Assembly: GCA_016710435.1 (NCBI GenBank)
Contig: JADJVV010000001.1
Span: 952,501-1,016,500 of the forward strand
DNA: 64,000 nt
Source of the DNA: Hyphomicrobiales bacterium
GTDB lineage: Bacteria; Pseudomonadota; Alphaproteobacteria; Rhizobiales; Aestuariivirgaceae
Direction of reading: 5' to 3'
Shown: positions 36,839 to 44,853 of the stretch, piece after piece
How positions within the stretch are numbered: the stretch's first letter is position 1
Layout: the number at the start of each line of letters is the position of its first letter
The notes under the pieces: generated by a model
What the model was told of the DNA's origin: nothing
The model's database searches: none
Seen by the model: only the letters and a program-made list of their open reading frames with translations
Made by a program: the position numbers and the translations under genes

Positions 36839-38992
36839 TCAGTCGCCGGTCTTCTCGTCGCCGCCTTCAGCGTCGCCCTGCTTCTTGGACAGGTCTTCAC
36901 CCGTGGCCTGATCGACAACCTTCATGGACAGGCGGATCTTGCCGCGGTTGTCCATGCCGAGGAACTTGACCTTCACCAGCTGACCTTCGCTCACCACGTC
37001 GCCAACCTTGTTGACGCGCTGCGAAGCGAGTTCCGAGACGTGCACAAGGCCGTCACGGGCGCCGAAGAAATTCACGAAGGCACCGAATTCCATGATCTTC
37101 ACGACCTTGCCTTCGTAGATCTCGCCCACCTCCGGTTCGGAGACGATGGACTTGATCCACTTGAGGGCAGCCGTGATGGCCGCACCCGAAGAGGATGCCA
37201 CCTTCACCGTGCCATCGTCCTGGATGTCGATCTTGGCGCCGGTCTTCTCCACGATCTCGCGGATGACCTTGCCGCCGGTGCCGATCACTTCGCGGATCTT
37301 GTCGGTGGGGATCTTGATCTGCTCGATGCGCGGCGCATGTTCGCCAAGGCCGGCGCGGGCCGAGGCCAGTGCTTCCGACATCTTGCCGAGGATGTGCATG
37401 CGGCCTTCCTTGGCCTGGAACAGCGCCACCTTCATGATCTCTTCGGTGATGCCGGTGATCTTGATGTCCATCTGCAGCGAGGTCACGCCTTCCGATGTGC
37501 CTGCCACCTTGAAGTCCATGTCACCGAGGTGGTCTTCGTCACCCAGGATGTCCGAGAGGACGGCGAAGCGGTCGCCTTCCTTGATCAGGCCCATGGCGAT
37601 GCCGGCGCAGGGTGCCTTCATCGGCACGCCCGCGTCCATGAGGGCAAGCGAGGAGCCGCACACCGTGGCCATGGAAGACGAACCGTTCGACTCGGTGATC
37701 TCGGAGACCACGCGGATCGTGTAGGGGAAGTCTTCCGGCTTCGGCAGCAGCGGGTTGATGGCGCGCCAGGCGAGCTTGCCGTGGCCGATTTCGCGGCGGC
37801 CCGTGGCACCCATGCGGCCCACTTCACCCACCGAGAAGGGAGGAAAGTTGTAGTGCAGCATGAACTTGCCCTTGGTGAGGCCGTCCAGCGTGTCGATGTA
37901 CTGTTCGTCCTCACCGGTGCCGAGCGTGGTCACCACCAGCGCCTGCGTTTCACCGCGGGTGAACAGGGCGGAGCCGTGAGTGCGCGGCAGGACAGAGGTC
38001 TCGGCAACGATGTTGCGCACCGTCTTGGTGTCGCGGCCATCGATGCGCTTGCCCGTGTCGAGGATGTTGTTGCGCACGATGTCGGCTTCGAGCTGCTTGA
38101 AGTTCTCGCCGATCGCCTGCTCGCTCGGAGCAGAGGGATCGTCCTTCTTGACGAGCGCGGCCTTCACCTTGTCCTTGGCGGCGGCGACGGCGTCCTGGCG
38201 CTCTTCCTTCTTGGCGATGGCATAGGCCTTGCGCAGGTCGGCTTCCGCCTGGGCCTTCACGGCCGCGTAGACGGCGGCGTGATCCTTCGGCTGGAAGTTG
38301 CGCGGTTCGCGCGACGAGCGCTCGGCGAGGCGGATGATCGCCTCGATGATCGGCTGGAAGCCACGGTGGCCGAACATGACGGCGTCGAGCATGATGTCCT
38401 CGGAAAGCTCCTTGGCTTCCGATTCAACCATCAGCACGGCATCCTGCGTGCCGGCGACCACGAGGTCGAGCGACGAGAGCTTCTGCTGTTCGATGGTGGG
38501 ATTGAGGACGAACGCGCCGTCGATGTAGCCGACGCGCGCCGCACCGACCGGACCCATGAAGGGAATGCCGGAGAGGGTGAGAGCCGCCGACGTGGCAACG
38601 AGTGCCGCGATGTCGGTGTCGTTCTCGAGGTCATAGGAGAGCACCGTGGCGATCACCTGGGTCTCCAGGCGGAAACCGTCGGGGAACAGCGGGCGGATCG
38701 GACGGTCGATGAGACGGGAGATCAGCGTTTCGCGCTCGGTCGGGCGACCTTCGCGCTTGAAGTAGCCGCCGGGGATCTTGCCCGCGGCGTAGGTCTTTTC
38801 CTGATAGTTGACAGTGAGCGGGAAAAAATCGATTCCCGGCTTTTCGTTGCGCGCCGCAACAGCGGTGGCAAGCACGGTGGTTTCACCGATGGTGACGAGT
38901 ACGGCCCCGTCGGCCTGGCGGGCAACGCGGCCCGTTTCCATGCGGAGCGATTTGCCGCCCCATTCCAATTCTTCAACGTCGATGTTGAACAT
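36839..38992 (-). CDS. pnp: Polyribonucleotide nucleotidyltransferase
   Basis: Phosphorolytic 3'-5' exoribonuclease and degradosome component, 717 residues. Two RNase PH domains flank an alpha-helical domain. The second PH domain has the FSVGEVGRMGATGRREIGHGKLAWRA stretch and DILGDEDHLGDMDFKVAGT with the catalytic Asp residues. A KH domain (IREVIGTGGKVIREI, about 560-615) and an S1 domain (GEIYEGKVVKIMEFGAFVNFF, about 625-690) close it. It is the last gene of the rimP-to-pnp run, 249 bases after rpsO, a gap holding repeat hairpins. Confidence 0.97.
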   Translation of the reverse strand: MFNIDVEELEWGGKSLRMETGRVARQADGAVLVTIGETTVLATAVAARNEKPGIDFFPLTVNYQEKTYAAGKIPGGYFKREGRPTERETLISRLIDRPIRPLFPDGFRLETQVIATVLSYDLENDTDIAALVATSAALTLSGIPFMGPVGAARVGYIDGAFVLNPTIEQQKLSSLDLVVAGTQDAVLMVESEAKELSEDIMLDAVMFGHRGFQPIIEAIIRLAERSSREPRNFQPKDHAAVYAAVKAQAEADLRKAYAIAKKEERQDAVAAAKDKVKAALVKKDDPSAPSEQAIGENFKQLEADIVRNNILDTGKRIDGRDTKTVRNIVAETSVLPRTHGSALFTRGETQALVVTTLGTGEDEQYIDTLDGLTKGKFMLHYNFPPFSVGEVGRMGATGRREIGHGKLAWRAINPLLPKPEDFPYTIRVVSEITESNGSSSMATVCGSSLALMDAGVPMKAPCAGIAMGLIKEGDRFAVLSDILGDEDHLGDMDFKVAGTSEGVTSLQMDIKITGITEEIMKVALFQAKEGRMHILGKMSEALASARAGLGEHAPRIEQIKIPTDKIREVIGTGGKVIREIVEKTGAKIDIQDDGTVKVASSSGAAITAALKWIKSIVSEPEVGEIYEGKVVKIMEFGAFVNFFGARDGLVHVSELASQRVNKVGDVVSEGQLVKVKFLGMDNRGKIRLSMKVVDQATGEDLSKKQGDAEGGDEKTGD

Positions 38993-39151
38993 CGTCAGTC
39001 CTTTTCATGTGTCCTTCGCCGCCACTATCGCACCGATCATCTGGACGGCATCCCCTTTGGACATTGGCAGCCGGCCCTATTGCCGGTTCACCTGTCGGGG
39101 ACATGGGCGGCTGTTCGGTGTCCGCCCACTCATCAAAACATTTGAAGCTCC

Positions 39152-39216
39152 ATGGCCGGGCTTGACCCGGCCATCCAGCCTCGCCTCCACTCTGGTCCGG
39201 CGGGACGAGCCCGCCG
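39152..39216. repeat. Paired palindromes between rpsO and pnp, likely a dispersed intergenic repeat
   Basis: ATGGCCGGG-CTTGA-CCCGGCCAT (39152-39174) is a perfect 9-bp stem, followed by a 7-bp perfect stem (39198-39204 with 39210-39216). The first matches the short palindromic repeat (ATGGCCGGGnnnnnCCCGGCCAT) that I recall as scattered between genes in Rhizobiales. Here it lies just downstream of rpsO. In the transcript both form hairpins that could act in processing or partial termination, as the rpsO-pnp gap does in E. coli. Confidence 0.65.
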
Positions 39217-39241
39217 ATGGAGAGTATCGGAGGCGCAGTAC

Positions 39242-39511
39242 TTACCTGCGGATTTCGAGCTTCTTGATGAGGGCCTGATAGCGGGCCTCATCCTTGCGCT
39301 TGAGGTAGTCAAGAAGGCTGCGGCGGTTGCTGACCATCCGGAGGAGGCCGCGGCGCGAGTGGTTGTCCTTCTTGTGGGTCTTGAAGTGGTCGGTGAGGTA
39401 GTTGATGCGTTCCGTCAGGATCGCGACCTGCACCTCGGGCGAACCCGTGTCGTTGGCCGTGGTGGCATTGTTCTTGATCAGAGCAGTCTTCTGCTCGGCA
39501 GTCATCGTCAT
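39242..39511 (-). CDS. rpsO: 30S ribosomal protein S15
   Basis: Primary 16S rRNA-binding protein of the small subunit platform, 89 residues, the standard length. Conserved sequence: NDTGSPEVQVAILTERINYLTDHFKTHKKDNHSRRGLLRMVSNRRSLLDYLKRKD. It starts 19 bases after the truB stop codon and is followed by repeat hairpins and then pnp, the usual bacterial rpsO-pnp order. Confidence 0.98.
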   Translation of the reverse strand: MTMTAEQKTALIKNNATTANDTGSPEVQVAILTERINYLTDHFKTHKKDNHSRRGLLRMVSNRRSLLDYLKRKDEARYQALIKKLEIRR

Positions 39512-39530
39512 CGTGCATCTCCAATGGAGG

Positions 39531-40496
39531 CTAGAGGTTGAACAAACGTTTGGGCTTCAGCGCCCCATTGGCGATGGAACACAGCCCGAGGGGCTTGCCA
39601 TCATGGGTCACCAGAACCACCTCCGCCGCCGCGGAACCTTCGGTTCCGCGCAACAAAACCTGCTGGCCTTGTCTGAGGCGTTGCGCATCCGGATCCATCA
39701 CGGCCAGTGCCGGGATGCCGTCCAGCACGGTCTCGATGGGGCGAAGGAAGGGCGCAAGGCTGTTTTCGCTGGCGGGCCTATGGACCATTTCGTCCAGCTT
39801 TTCCAGCGAAATCATGTCCTGCTCGCGGAATGGCCCCACCGCCAGCCGGCGCAGCATCACCACGTGGCCGAGCCAGCCCAGCGCCCGCCCCATGTCGCGG
39901 GCCAGCGAACGCACATAGGTGCCCTTGCCGCAGATGACCTCGAATGTGGTCTGGGAGGGCGAGGGCCAGTCGATGACCGTGAGGCTGTCGATCCGCACCG
40001 TCCGGGCTGCAAGTGTGACCGTCTCGCCTGCCCGTGCCAGATCGTAGGCGCGCTCCCCGTCCACCTTGATGGCGGAATAGGCGGGAGGCGTTTGCTGCAC
40101 TGCACCAAGAAACCCAGGAAGAATGGCCGCCAAGTCATGCTGCATTGCAGCATAATCCATATTGCGCGGTAAGACGCTGTTTTCACTTTGTTTTATAAAA
40201 TAGTTTGAAGTCGAAACGACCTGACCTTCCAGATCGTCCGTGCTGGTTTCGGCGCCCCACTGCACGGAAAAACGATAGGTCTTGACGCCATCCATGGCCC
40301 ACTGGATCGTTTTGGTGGCTTCCCCGAACGCCAGCGGAAGCAATCCGGAGGCCAGAGGGTCGAGGGTGCCGCCGTGCCCGGCCTTGTCCGCATTCAGCAG
40401 CCAGCGCACCTTGCCGAGTGCTTGCGTCGACGAAAGCCCCAGGGGCTTGTCCAGCACGATCCAGCCATTGATTTGATTTCGTTGGCGTTTCGCCAC
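39531..40496 (-). CDS. truB: tRNA pseudouridine(55) synthase TruB
   Basis: Makes pseudouridine 55 in the T loop of tRNAs. 321 residues from a GTG start (40496) that directly follows the rbfA stop codon (TGA-GTG). Catalytic Asp46 is in GHGGTLDPLASG; KTYRF, QTPPAYSAIKVDGERAY and GTYVRSLARDMG are the other family motifs. An A/T-rich patch (about 40160-40200) encodes SNYFIKQSENSVLPRN, a loop that looks longer than usual. The C-terminus has the PUA-like extension. Confidence 0.95.
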   Translation of the reverse strand: MAKRQRNQINGWIVLDKPLGLSSTQALGKVRWLLNADKAGHGGTLDPLASGLLPLAFGEATKTIQWAMDGVKTYRFSVQWGAETSTDDLEGQVVSTSNYFIKQSENSVLPRNMDYAAMQHDLAAILPGFLGAVQQTPPAYSAIKVDGERAYDLARAGETVTLAARTVRIDSLTVIDWPSPSQTTFEVICGKGTYVRSLARDMGRALGWLGHVVMLRRLAVGPFREQDMISLEKLDEMVHRPASENSLAPFLRPIETVLDGIPALAVMDPDAQRLRQGQQVLLRGTEGSAAAEVVLVTHDGKPLGLCSIANGALKPKRLFNL

Positions 40497-40883
40497 TCAA
40501 TCGTCTTTCTTCAGGTCCTGCGCCACATGGGCCGAATGCAGGATGTCATCGATCTTGCTGGCATAATCCAAGGCAGTATCGATCCGAAACCGGAGTTGAG
40601 GCATAAACTTCATGTCCAGCTTCGGCGCCAGGAGGCCGCGCATGTAGTTCTGGTTCCGTGTGCAGGCGTGGAGAACCTTCTTCTCCTGCCCTGCCACCAG
40701 CGGCCGCACAAAGGCGGTGGCAATCTTGAGGTCGGGCGACATCTGCACCTCGACGACGCTGAACTTCAGCCGCTCCAGTTCGGGATCGCCCGTCTCGCCG
40801 CGCATGAAAATGTCAGCGAGGCCATGGCGGATCAGTTCTCCGGCGCGGAGCATGCGTTGCGAGGGGGCAGAGGAATGGCTCAT
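40497..40883 (-). CDS. rbfA: 30S ribosome-binding factor RbfA
   Basis: Late 30S maturation factor that binds near the 16S 5' end. 128 residues from the ATG at 40883 (MSHSSAPSQRMLRAGELIRHGLADIF); a GTG at 40913 would add ten residues. The KH-like fold shows in LKFSVVEVQMSPDLKIATAFVRPL and PKLDMKFMPQLRFRIDTALDYASKIDDIL. Immediately followed by truB. Confidence 0.93.
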   Translation of the reverse strand: MSHSSAPSQRMLRAGELIRHGLADIFMRGETGDPELERLKFSVVEVQMSPDLKIATAFVRPLVAGQEKKVLHACTRNQNYMRGLLAPKLDMKFMPQLRFRIDTALDYASKIDDILHSAHVAQDLKKDD

Positions 40884-40935
40884 GGAACGTTCGCTTTCAG
40901 GTGTGGGGAGCACTTAGGACCATTGCGGCGCGGCT

Positions 40936-41532
40936 TCAACCCTGTACGGCAGCAAGCCCGATGAGCTTGTCTGCCGCCACCCGCCGGAACAGCGTGTCCA
41001 TGAGAAAGGCCTTGTCCGCCGCCACGGCAAATCCCCGCTCCGGAATGTGCAGGACAAACAGCCTGTAGCGGATCAGCACCAGGCCGTCATGCTCCATCAC
41101 TTCGTCGATGGCGTCATACTGGACGGTGTGGCTGATGGCCGGCGTGGCCCAGGCGATGCCGTGGGCAAGGCAGGTTACGGTCACATCTTCCGTGTCAGCC
41201 TCACGCGCCCGGACTTCCAGATAGCGCTGTTGCCGTTTCCAGAGCCGGAAATTGATCCACAGCGCCGCCACGATCCCGGCGGCAAAGGCGAACGCCCCTG
41301 TGGTCACCGGCCGTGTCCATTCCGCAGGCCAGTAGGGCGCACCAAGCGCCCACAGCGCTCCGATTGCCAGACCGAGTGCCAGCAGGCCGCGCTTGCCCCA
41401 GGCCGTGCCGATGGAAATGGCCGGTGGCGTAAACGCATTCGGCGCCCGCCGCACCTCGTCCGGTACCGTGTGAAACCGCGCCACGACACGGCCATCGGGC
41501 GGGAGTTTCGCGCGTTCCAGGTCAGTCATCAT
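40936..41532 (-). CDS. YcxB-like membrane protein within the infB-rbfA interval
   Basis: A 198-residue protein with two membrane spans close together (about 52-73 and 78-100) and a C-terminal cytoplasmic domain of the YcxB type: TCLAHGIAWATPAISHTVQYDAIDEVMEHDGLVLIRYRLFVLHIPERGFA. Function unknown. GGGGGA stands 6 bases before the ATG at 41532. It interrupts the otherwise contiguous infB-rbfA order and has an intrinsic terminator just upstream of it, so it may have its own promoter, probably within the 100 bases after infB. Confidence 0.75.
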   Translation of the reverse strand: MMTDLERAKLPPDGRVVARFHTVPDEVRRAPNAFTPPAISIGTAWGKRGLLALGLAIGALWALGAPYWPAEWTRPVTTGAFAFAAGIVAALWINFRLWKRQQRYLEVRAREADTEDVTVTCLAHGIAWATPAISHTVQYDAIDEVMEHDGLVLIRYRLFVLHIPERGFAVAADKAFLMDTLFRRVAADKLIGLAAVQG

Positions 41533-41581
41533 CCATTTCCCCCGTTCATCCTGATCCACCGCCAACCGGCCACCCCTCCCT

Positions 41582-41616
41582 CAAAGAAAAGGGGACGGCC
41601 CATGGGCCATCCCCTT
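41582..41616 (-). terminator. Intrinsic terminator after infB
   Basis: On the minus strand AAGGGG (41594-41589 partner at 41616-41611) encloses the perfect palindrome GGCCCATGGGCC (41597-41608), making a long stem with one internal mismatch pair, followed by TTTTCTTT. It follows the infB stop codon by about 25 bases and should end or reduce transcription before the YcxB-like gene. Confidence 0.8.
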
Positions 41617-41639
41617 GCAATGAATGGGATTGGCAACGG

Positions 41640-44231
41640 TTACGACAGCGTCCGCGCCACCTTCTCCACGCGGAAGCATTCGATGACGTCGTCCTTGCGC
41701 ATGTCCTGGTAGTTCTCGAAGGCCATGCCACATTCCTGGCCGCCCACCACTTCCCTCACTTCGTCCTTGAAGCGCTTGAGCGTGGAGAGGGTGCCTTCGT
41801 GGATCACGACGTTGTCGCGGATCAGGCGCACCTTGGCGCCGCGTTCCACCTTGCCTTCGGTGACGAGGCAGCCAGCCACCTTGCCCACCTTGGTGATGTT
41901 GAACACCTCGAGGATGCGCGCGTTGCCAATGAAGGTTTCGCGCAGTTCCGGCGCCAGCTTGCCGCTCATCGCCGCCTTGATGTCGTCCACCAGGTCATAG
42001 ATGATGTTGTAGTAGCGGATTTCGATGCCCTGCTGCTGGGCGGCATCACGCGCCTGCCCGTTGGCACGCACGTTGAAGCCCAGCACCACCGCACCCGATG
42101 CGGCAGCGAGCGAGATGTCGCTCTCGGAAATGCCGCCCACCGCGTAGTGCACCACACGGCTGCGGATTTCCTCGTTGCCGATCTTTTCCAGTGCCTGCAC
42201 GATCGCTTCCGCCGAACCCTGCACGTCCGCCTTCACCAGGATCGGGAATTCCTTGCGGCCCGACTGGTTGATCTGGCTCATCATGGTTTCGAGCGAGGCA
42301 CGTGCCGCACCGGCACCACGCTTGTCGCGGCGTTCGCGCTCACGGTAATCCGTGATCTCGCGGGCGCGCGCCTCATTGGGCACCACGTCGAAGCGGTCGC
42401 CCGCTTCCGGCGCGGAGTTGAGACCCAGCACTTCCACAGGCACGGACGGCCCCGCCGACTTCAACTGGTCGCCCTTTTCGTTGACGAGGGCGCGCACACG
42501 GCCCCACGCCGCACCGGCGACGAAGATGTCGCCATGCTTGAGCGTGCCACGCTGCACCAGAACCGTCGCCACCGGCCCACGGCCCTTGTCGAGCTGGGCT
42601 TCGATGACCAGACCCGAGGCCTCGCGGTCCGGATTGGCCTTGAGGTCGAGCACTTCGGCCTGCAGCAGGATCGTTTCCAGCAGCTTGTCGAGGTTGGTGC
42701 CCTTCAGCGCCGAAACTTCCACGTCGAGGATGTCGCCGCCCATGCTTTCCACCACGAGATCGTGCTGGAGGAGGTCGGTGCGCACCCGCGTCGGGTTGAC
42801 GTTCGGCTTGTCGATCTTGTTGATGGCGACAATGATCGGAACACCCGCCGCCTTGGCGTGGTTGATCGATTCCACCGTCTGCGGCATCACGCCGTCATCG
42901 GCGGCAACCACCAGGATGGCGATGTCGGTGGCCTTGGCGCCACGCGCACGCATGGAGGTGAAGGCTTCGTGGCCGGGCGTGTCGATGAAGGTGATGACGC
43001 CCCGCGGCGTGTTCACCTGATAGGCACCGATGTGCTGGGTGATGCCACCGGCTTCGCCCGAGACCACGTTGGTCTTGCGGATCGCGTCGAGCAGCGAGGT
43101 CTTGCCGTGGTCGACGTGACCCATGATGGTGACGACCGGCGGACGCGGCTGCAGCGATTCCGGTGCATCGTTCTCGGCGTCGAGGCCTTCCACCACGTCG
43201 GAAGCGGACACACGCTTTACCTTGTGCCCCATTTCTTCAGCGATGATCTGGGCCGTGTCGGCATCGATCACGTCGTTGATGGTGTGCATCTGGCCCTGCT
43301 TCATCAGCAGCTTGATGATGTCCACGGCCCGTTCGGCCATGCGGTTCGACAATTCCTGGATGGTGATCGCTTCCGGAATGATGATTTCGCGCGTCATCTT
43401 TTCCGTCGGCATCTGGAAGCCGTGCGACTTGTTCTTCAGGCGCTCGGTGCGGCGGCGGAAGGCGGCGACGGAACGGCCGCGGCTCGTCTCGTCCTCGTCC
43501 ATCGCGTTGGACACCGTCAGGCGTCCGCGCATTTCCTTCTTGGCAATGTCGGCCTTGGTGCGCGTCGGCACGGCGGCCGGCTTCACCACCTTGGCGGCGG
43601 CACTGATGGGGCGCATGGATGAGGGACGCGGACCGCCGGAAATGGGGCGGCGGCGGGCGCTGCTGTCTTCTTCCTCGTCACGGGCGGCGGGCGCCTTGGG
43701 CGACAGCTTCTTGGCGGCTTCCTCGGCCTTGCGGCGGCCCTGCTCTTCCACCTGGTGGCGGGCGTCGTCTTCGGCCTTGCGCTTGGCGGCAGCCTCGCGC
43801 TCCACGCGGTCGCGCTCGTCCTGGTCCTTGCGGCGGACGAGTTCTTCTTCCTGGCGCTTGCGCTCGTCGGCCTCGCGTACGCGGGCATCGACAAGGGCGC
43901 GCTCGCGGGCTTCACGTTCGTCGCTGGTGAGGGTGCGCAGAACCACGCCGGGACGCGACGGCTGCGGCGCCGCAGGGCGCTGTGTCGTCTGTTGCGTCTG
44001 CACCACGCGCGGCTGCTGCTGGAAGGCGGGCTTGGCATCGGCCGGTGCCGTTGCCGCCGGCTTGTCATCGCCGAAGCGCTTGCGCTTGGTCTCGACGACA
44101 ACAGTCTTGGTGCGGCCATGAGAGAAGCTCTGCTTGACGCGCGACTGTTCCACCGCCGGGCGCTTGAGCGTCAGCGTGCCACCGGGCTTGGACCCACCCG
44201 TCTTGTCCTTGTTATCCGTTGTATCGTTCAT
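41640..44231 (-). CDS. infB: Translation initiation factor IF-2
   Basis: GTPase that brings fMet-tRNA to the 30S subunit. 863 residues. A long, charged N-terminal region (about 1-240, Ala/Glu/Arg/Lys-rich, coiled coil) contains the Rhizobiales-type opening TLTLKRPAVEQSRVKQSFSHGRTKTVVVE. Then come the IF2_N domain (about 285-335), the G domain with GHVDHGKT (371-378), DTPGHEAF and NKIDK, and the IF-2 C-terminal domains. The start overlaps the ylxR-like gene by 4 bases. Confidence 0.97.
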   Translation of the reverse strand: MNDTTDNKDKTGGSKPGGTLTLKRPAVEQSRVKQSFSHGRTKTVVVETKRKRFGDDKPAATAPADAKPAFQQQPRVVQTQQTTQRPAAPQPSRPGVVLRTLTSDEREARERALVDARVREADERKRQEEELVRRKDQDERDRVEREAAAKRKAEDDARHQVEEQGRRKAEEAAKKLSPKAPAARDEEEDSSARRRPISGGPRPSSMRPISAAAKVVKPAAVPTRTKADIAKKEMRGRLTVSNAMDEDETSRGRSVAAFRRRTERLKNKSHGFQMPTEKMTREIIIPEAITIQELSNRMAERAVDIIKLLMKQGQMHTINDVIDADTAQIIAEEMGHKVKRVSASDVVEGLDAENDAPESLQPRPPVVTIMGHVDHGKTSLLDAIRKTNVVSGEAGGITQHIGAYQVNTPRGVITFIDTPGHEAFTSMRARGAKATDIAILVVAADDGVMPQTVESINHAKAAGVPIIVAINKIDKPNVNPTRVRTDLLQHDLVVESMGGDILDVEVSALKGTNLDKLLETILLQAEVLDLKANPDREASGLVIEAQLDKGRGPVATVLVQRGTLKHGDIFVAGAAWGRVRALVNEKGDQLKSAGPSVPVEVLGLNSAPEAGDRFDVVPNEARAREITDYRERERRDKRGAGAARASLETMMSQINQSGRKEFPILVKADVQGSAEAIVQALEKIGNEEIRSRVVHYAVGGISESDISLAAASGAVVLGFNVRANGQARDAAQQQGIEIRYYNIIYDLVDDIKAAMSGKLAPELRETFIGNARILEVFNITKVGKVAGCLVTEGKVERGAKVRLIRDNVVIHEGTLSTLKRFKDEVREVVGGQECGMAFENYQDMRKDDVIECFRVEKVARTLS

Positions 44232-44824
44232 CTCTCGTCTTCTGACCCAATCGCCTTGAATTCGTAATTCTCGTAACGCGCCAATCGCGTCACATGATAT
44301 AAGAGCCGCTCGGCCAACCCGCCATCTGCCACGGCAGCGTGTACCACATTTGTGCGGCCAAAAGCCAAATCCAAATCATCGGGCGTCACGAAACCGCAGA
44401 TTGCCGTTCGCGGCCCCGCAAGCCTGTCCAGTTTGGCAATGCCGTCGCTGCCTGCGCCCTTGGCGTGAAGCAGAAGACGTACCGGTCCCCGGCGCATGGC
44501 TTCATCGACCTTGAAGGTTCCCGCAAGGGCAGCGCCTGCCTTCCGCGCCAGCGACAGATGGGAGACGACCTGCCCCCGGAGCAAGACGCCAAGGCGGTCG
44601 GCAAGGTCGGGCGCCGCCTTGCTCTGGGCCTTGAAACCACGGGAAAACAGCCCCTTGGCGATTGCCTCCATCACGGTATCCCGTGCCAGCGTCACCCACA
44701 CGCCCCGTCCCGGCAGCTTGCGGGCGAGGTCGGGCACGACATCGCCGTCGGGCGACCGCACGAAACGCACGAGCTCCGCCTCATCCCTGACCGCTCGGGT
44801 CACGATGCACATGCGCTCGGGCAT
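44228..44824 (-). CDS. RNA-binding protein, YlxR (DUF448) plus L7Ae-like domain
   Basis: A 198-residue two-domain protein found between nusA and infB in alphaproteobacteria. The N-terminal YlxR/DUF448 domain (about 1-75) has RMCIVTRAVRDEAELVRFVRSPDGDVVPDLARKLPGRGVWVTLARD. The C-terminal part (about 80-180) is L7Ae/L30e-like: LLRGQVVSHLSLARKAGAALAGTFKVDEAM. Both domains imply RNA binding; a link to RNase P or transcription control has been proposed for YlxR. It overlaps the infB start by 4 bases. Confidence 0.9.
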   Translation of the reverse strand: MPERMCIVTRAVRDEAELVRFVRSPDGDVVPDLARKLPGRGVWVTLARDTVMEAIAKGLFSRGFKAQSKAAPDLADRLGVLLRGQVVSHLSLARKAGAALAGTFKVDEAMRRGPVRLLLHAKGAGSDGIAKLDRLAGPRTAICGFVTPDDLDLAFGRTNVVHAAVADGGLAERLLYHVTRLARYENYEFKAIGSEDER

Positions 44825-44853
44825 GTCGTCCTCGGCTGGCAGGGGGTCTGCGC

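Noticed and set aside
36824..39145. 773-codon open frame on the plus strand across pnp
   Set aside because: It is an exact antisense frame of pnp, with His/Arg/Asp/Val-rich composition typical of GC-rich shadows and no recognisable domain.
41799..43622. 607-codon open frame on the plus strand across infB
   Set aside because: Antisense to infB, no domain, and composition dominated by His, Asp and Arg.
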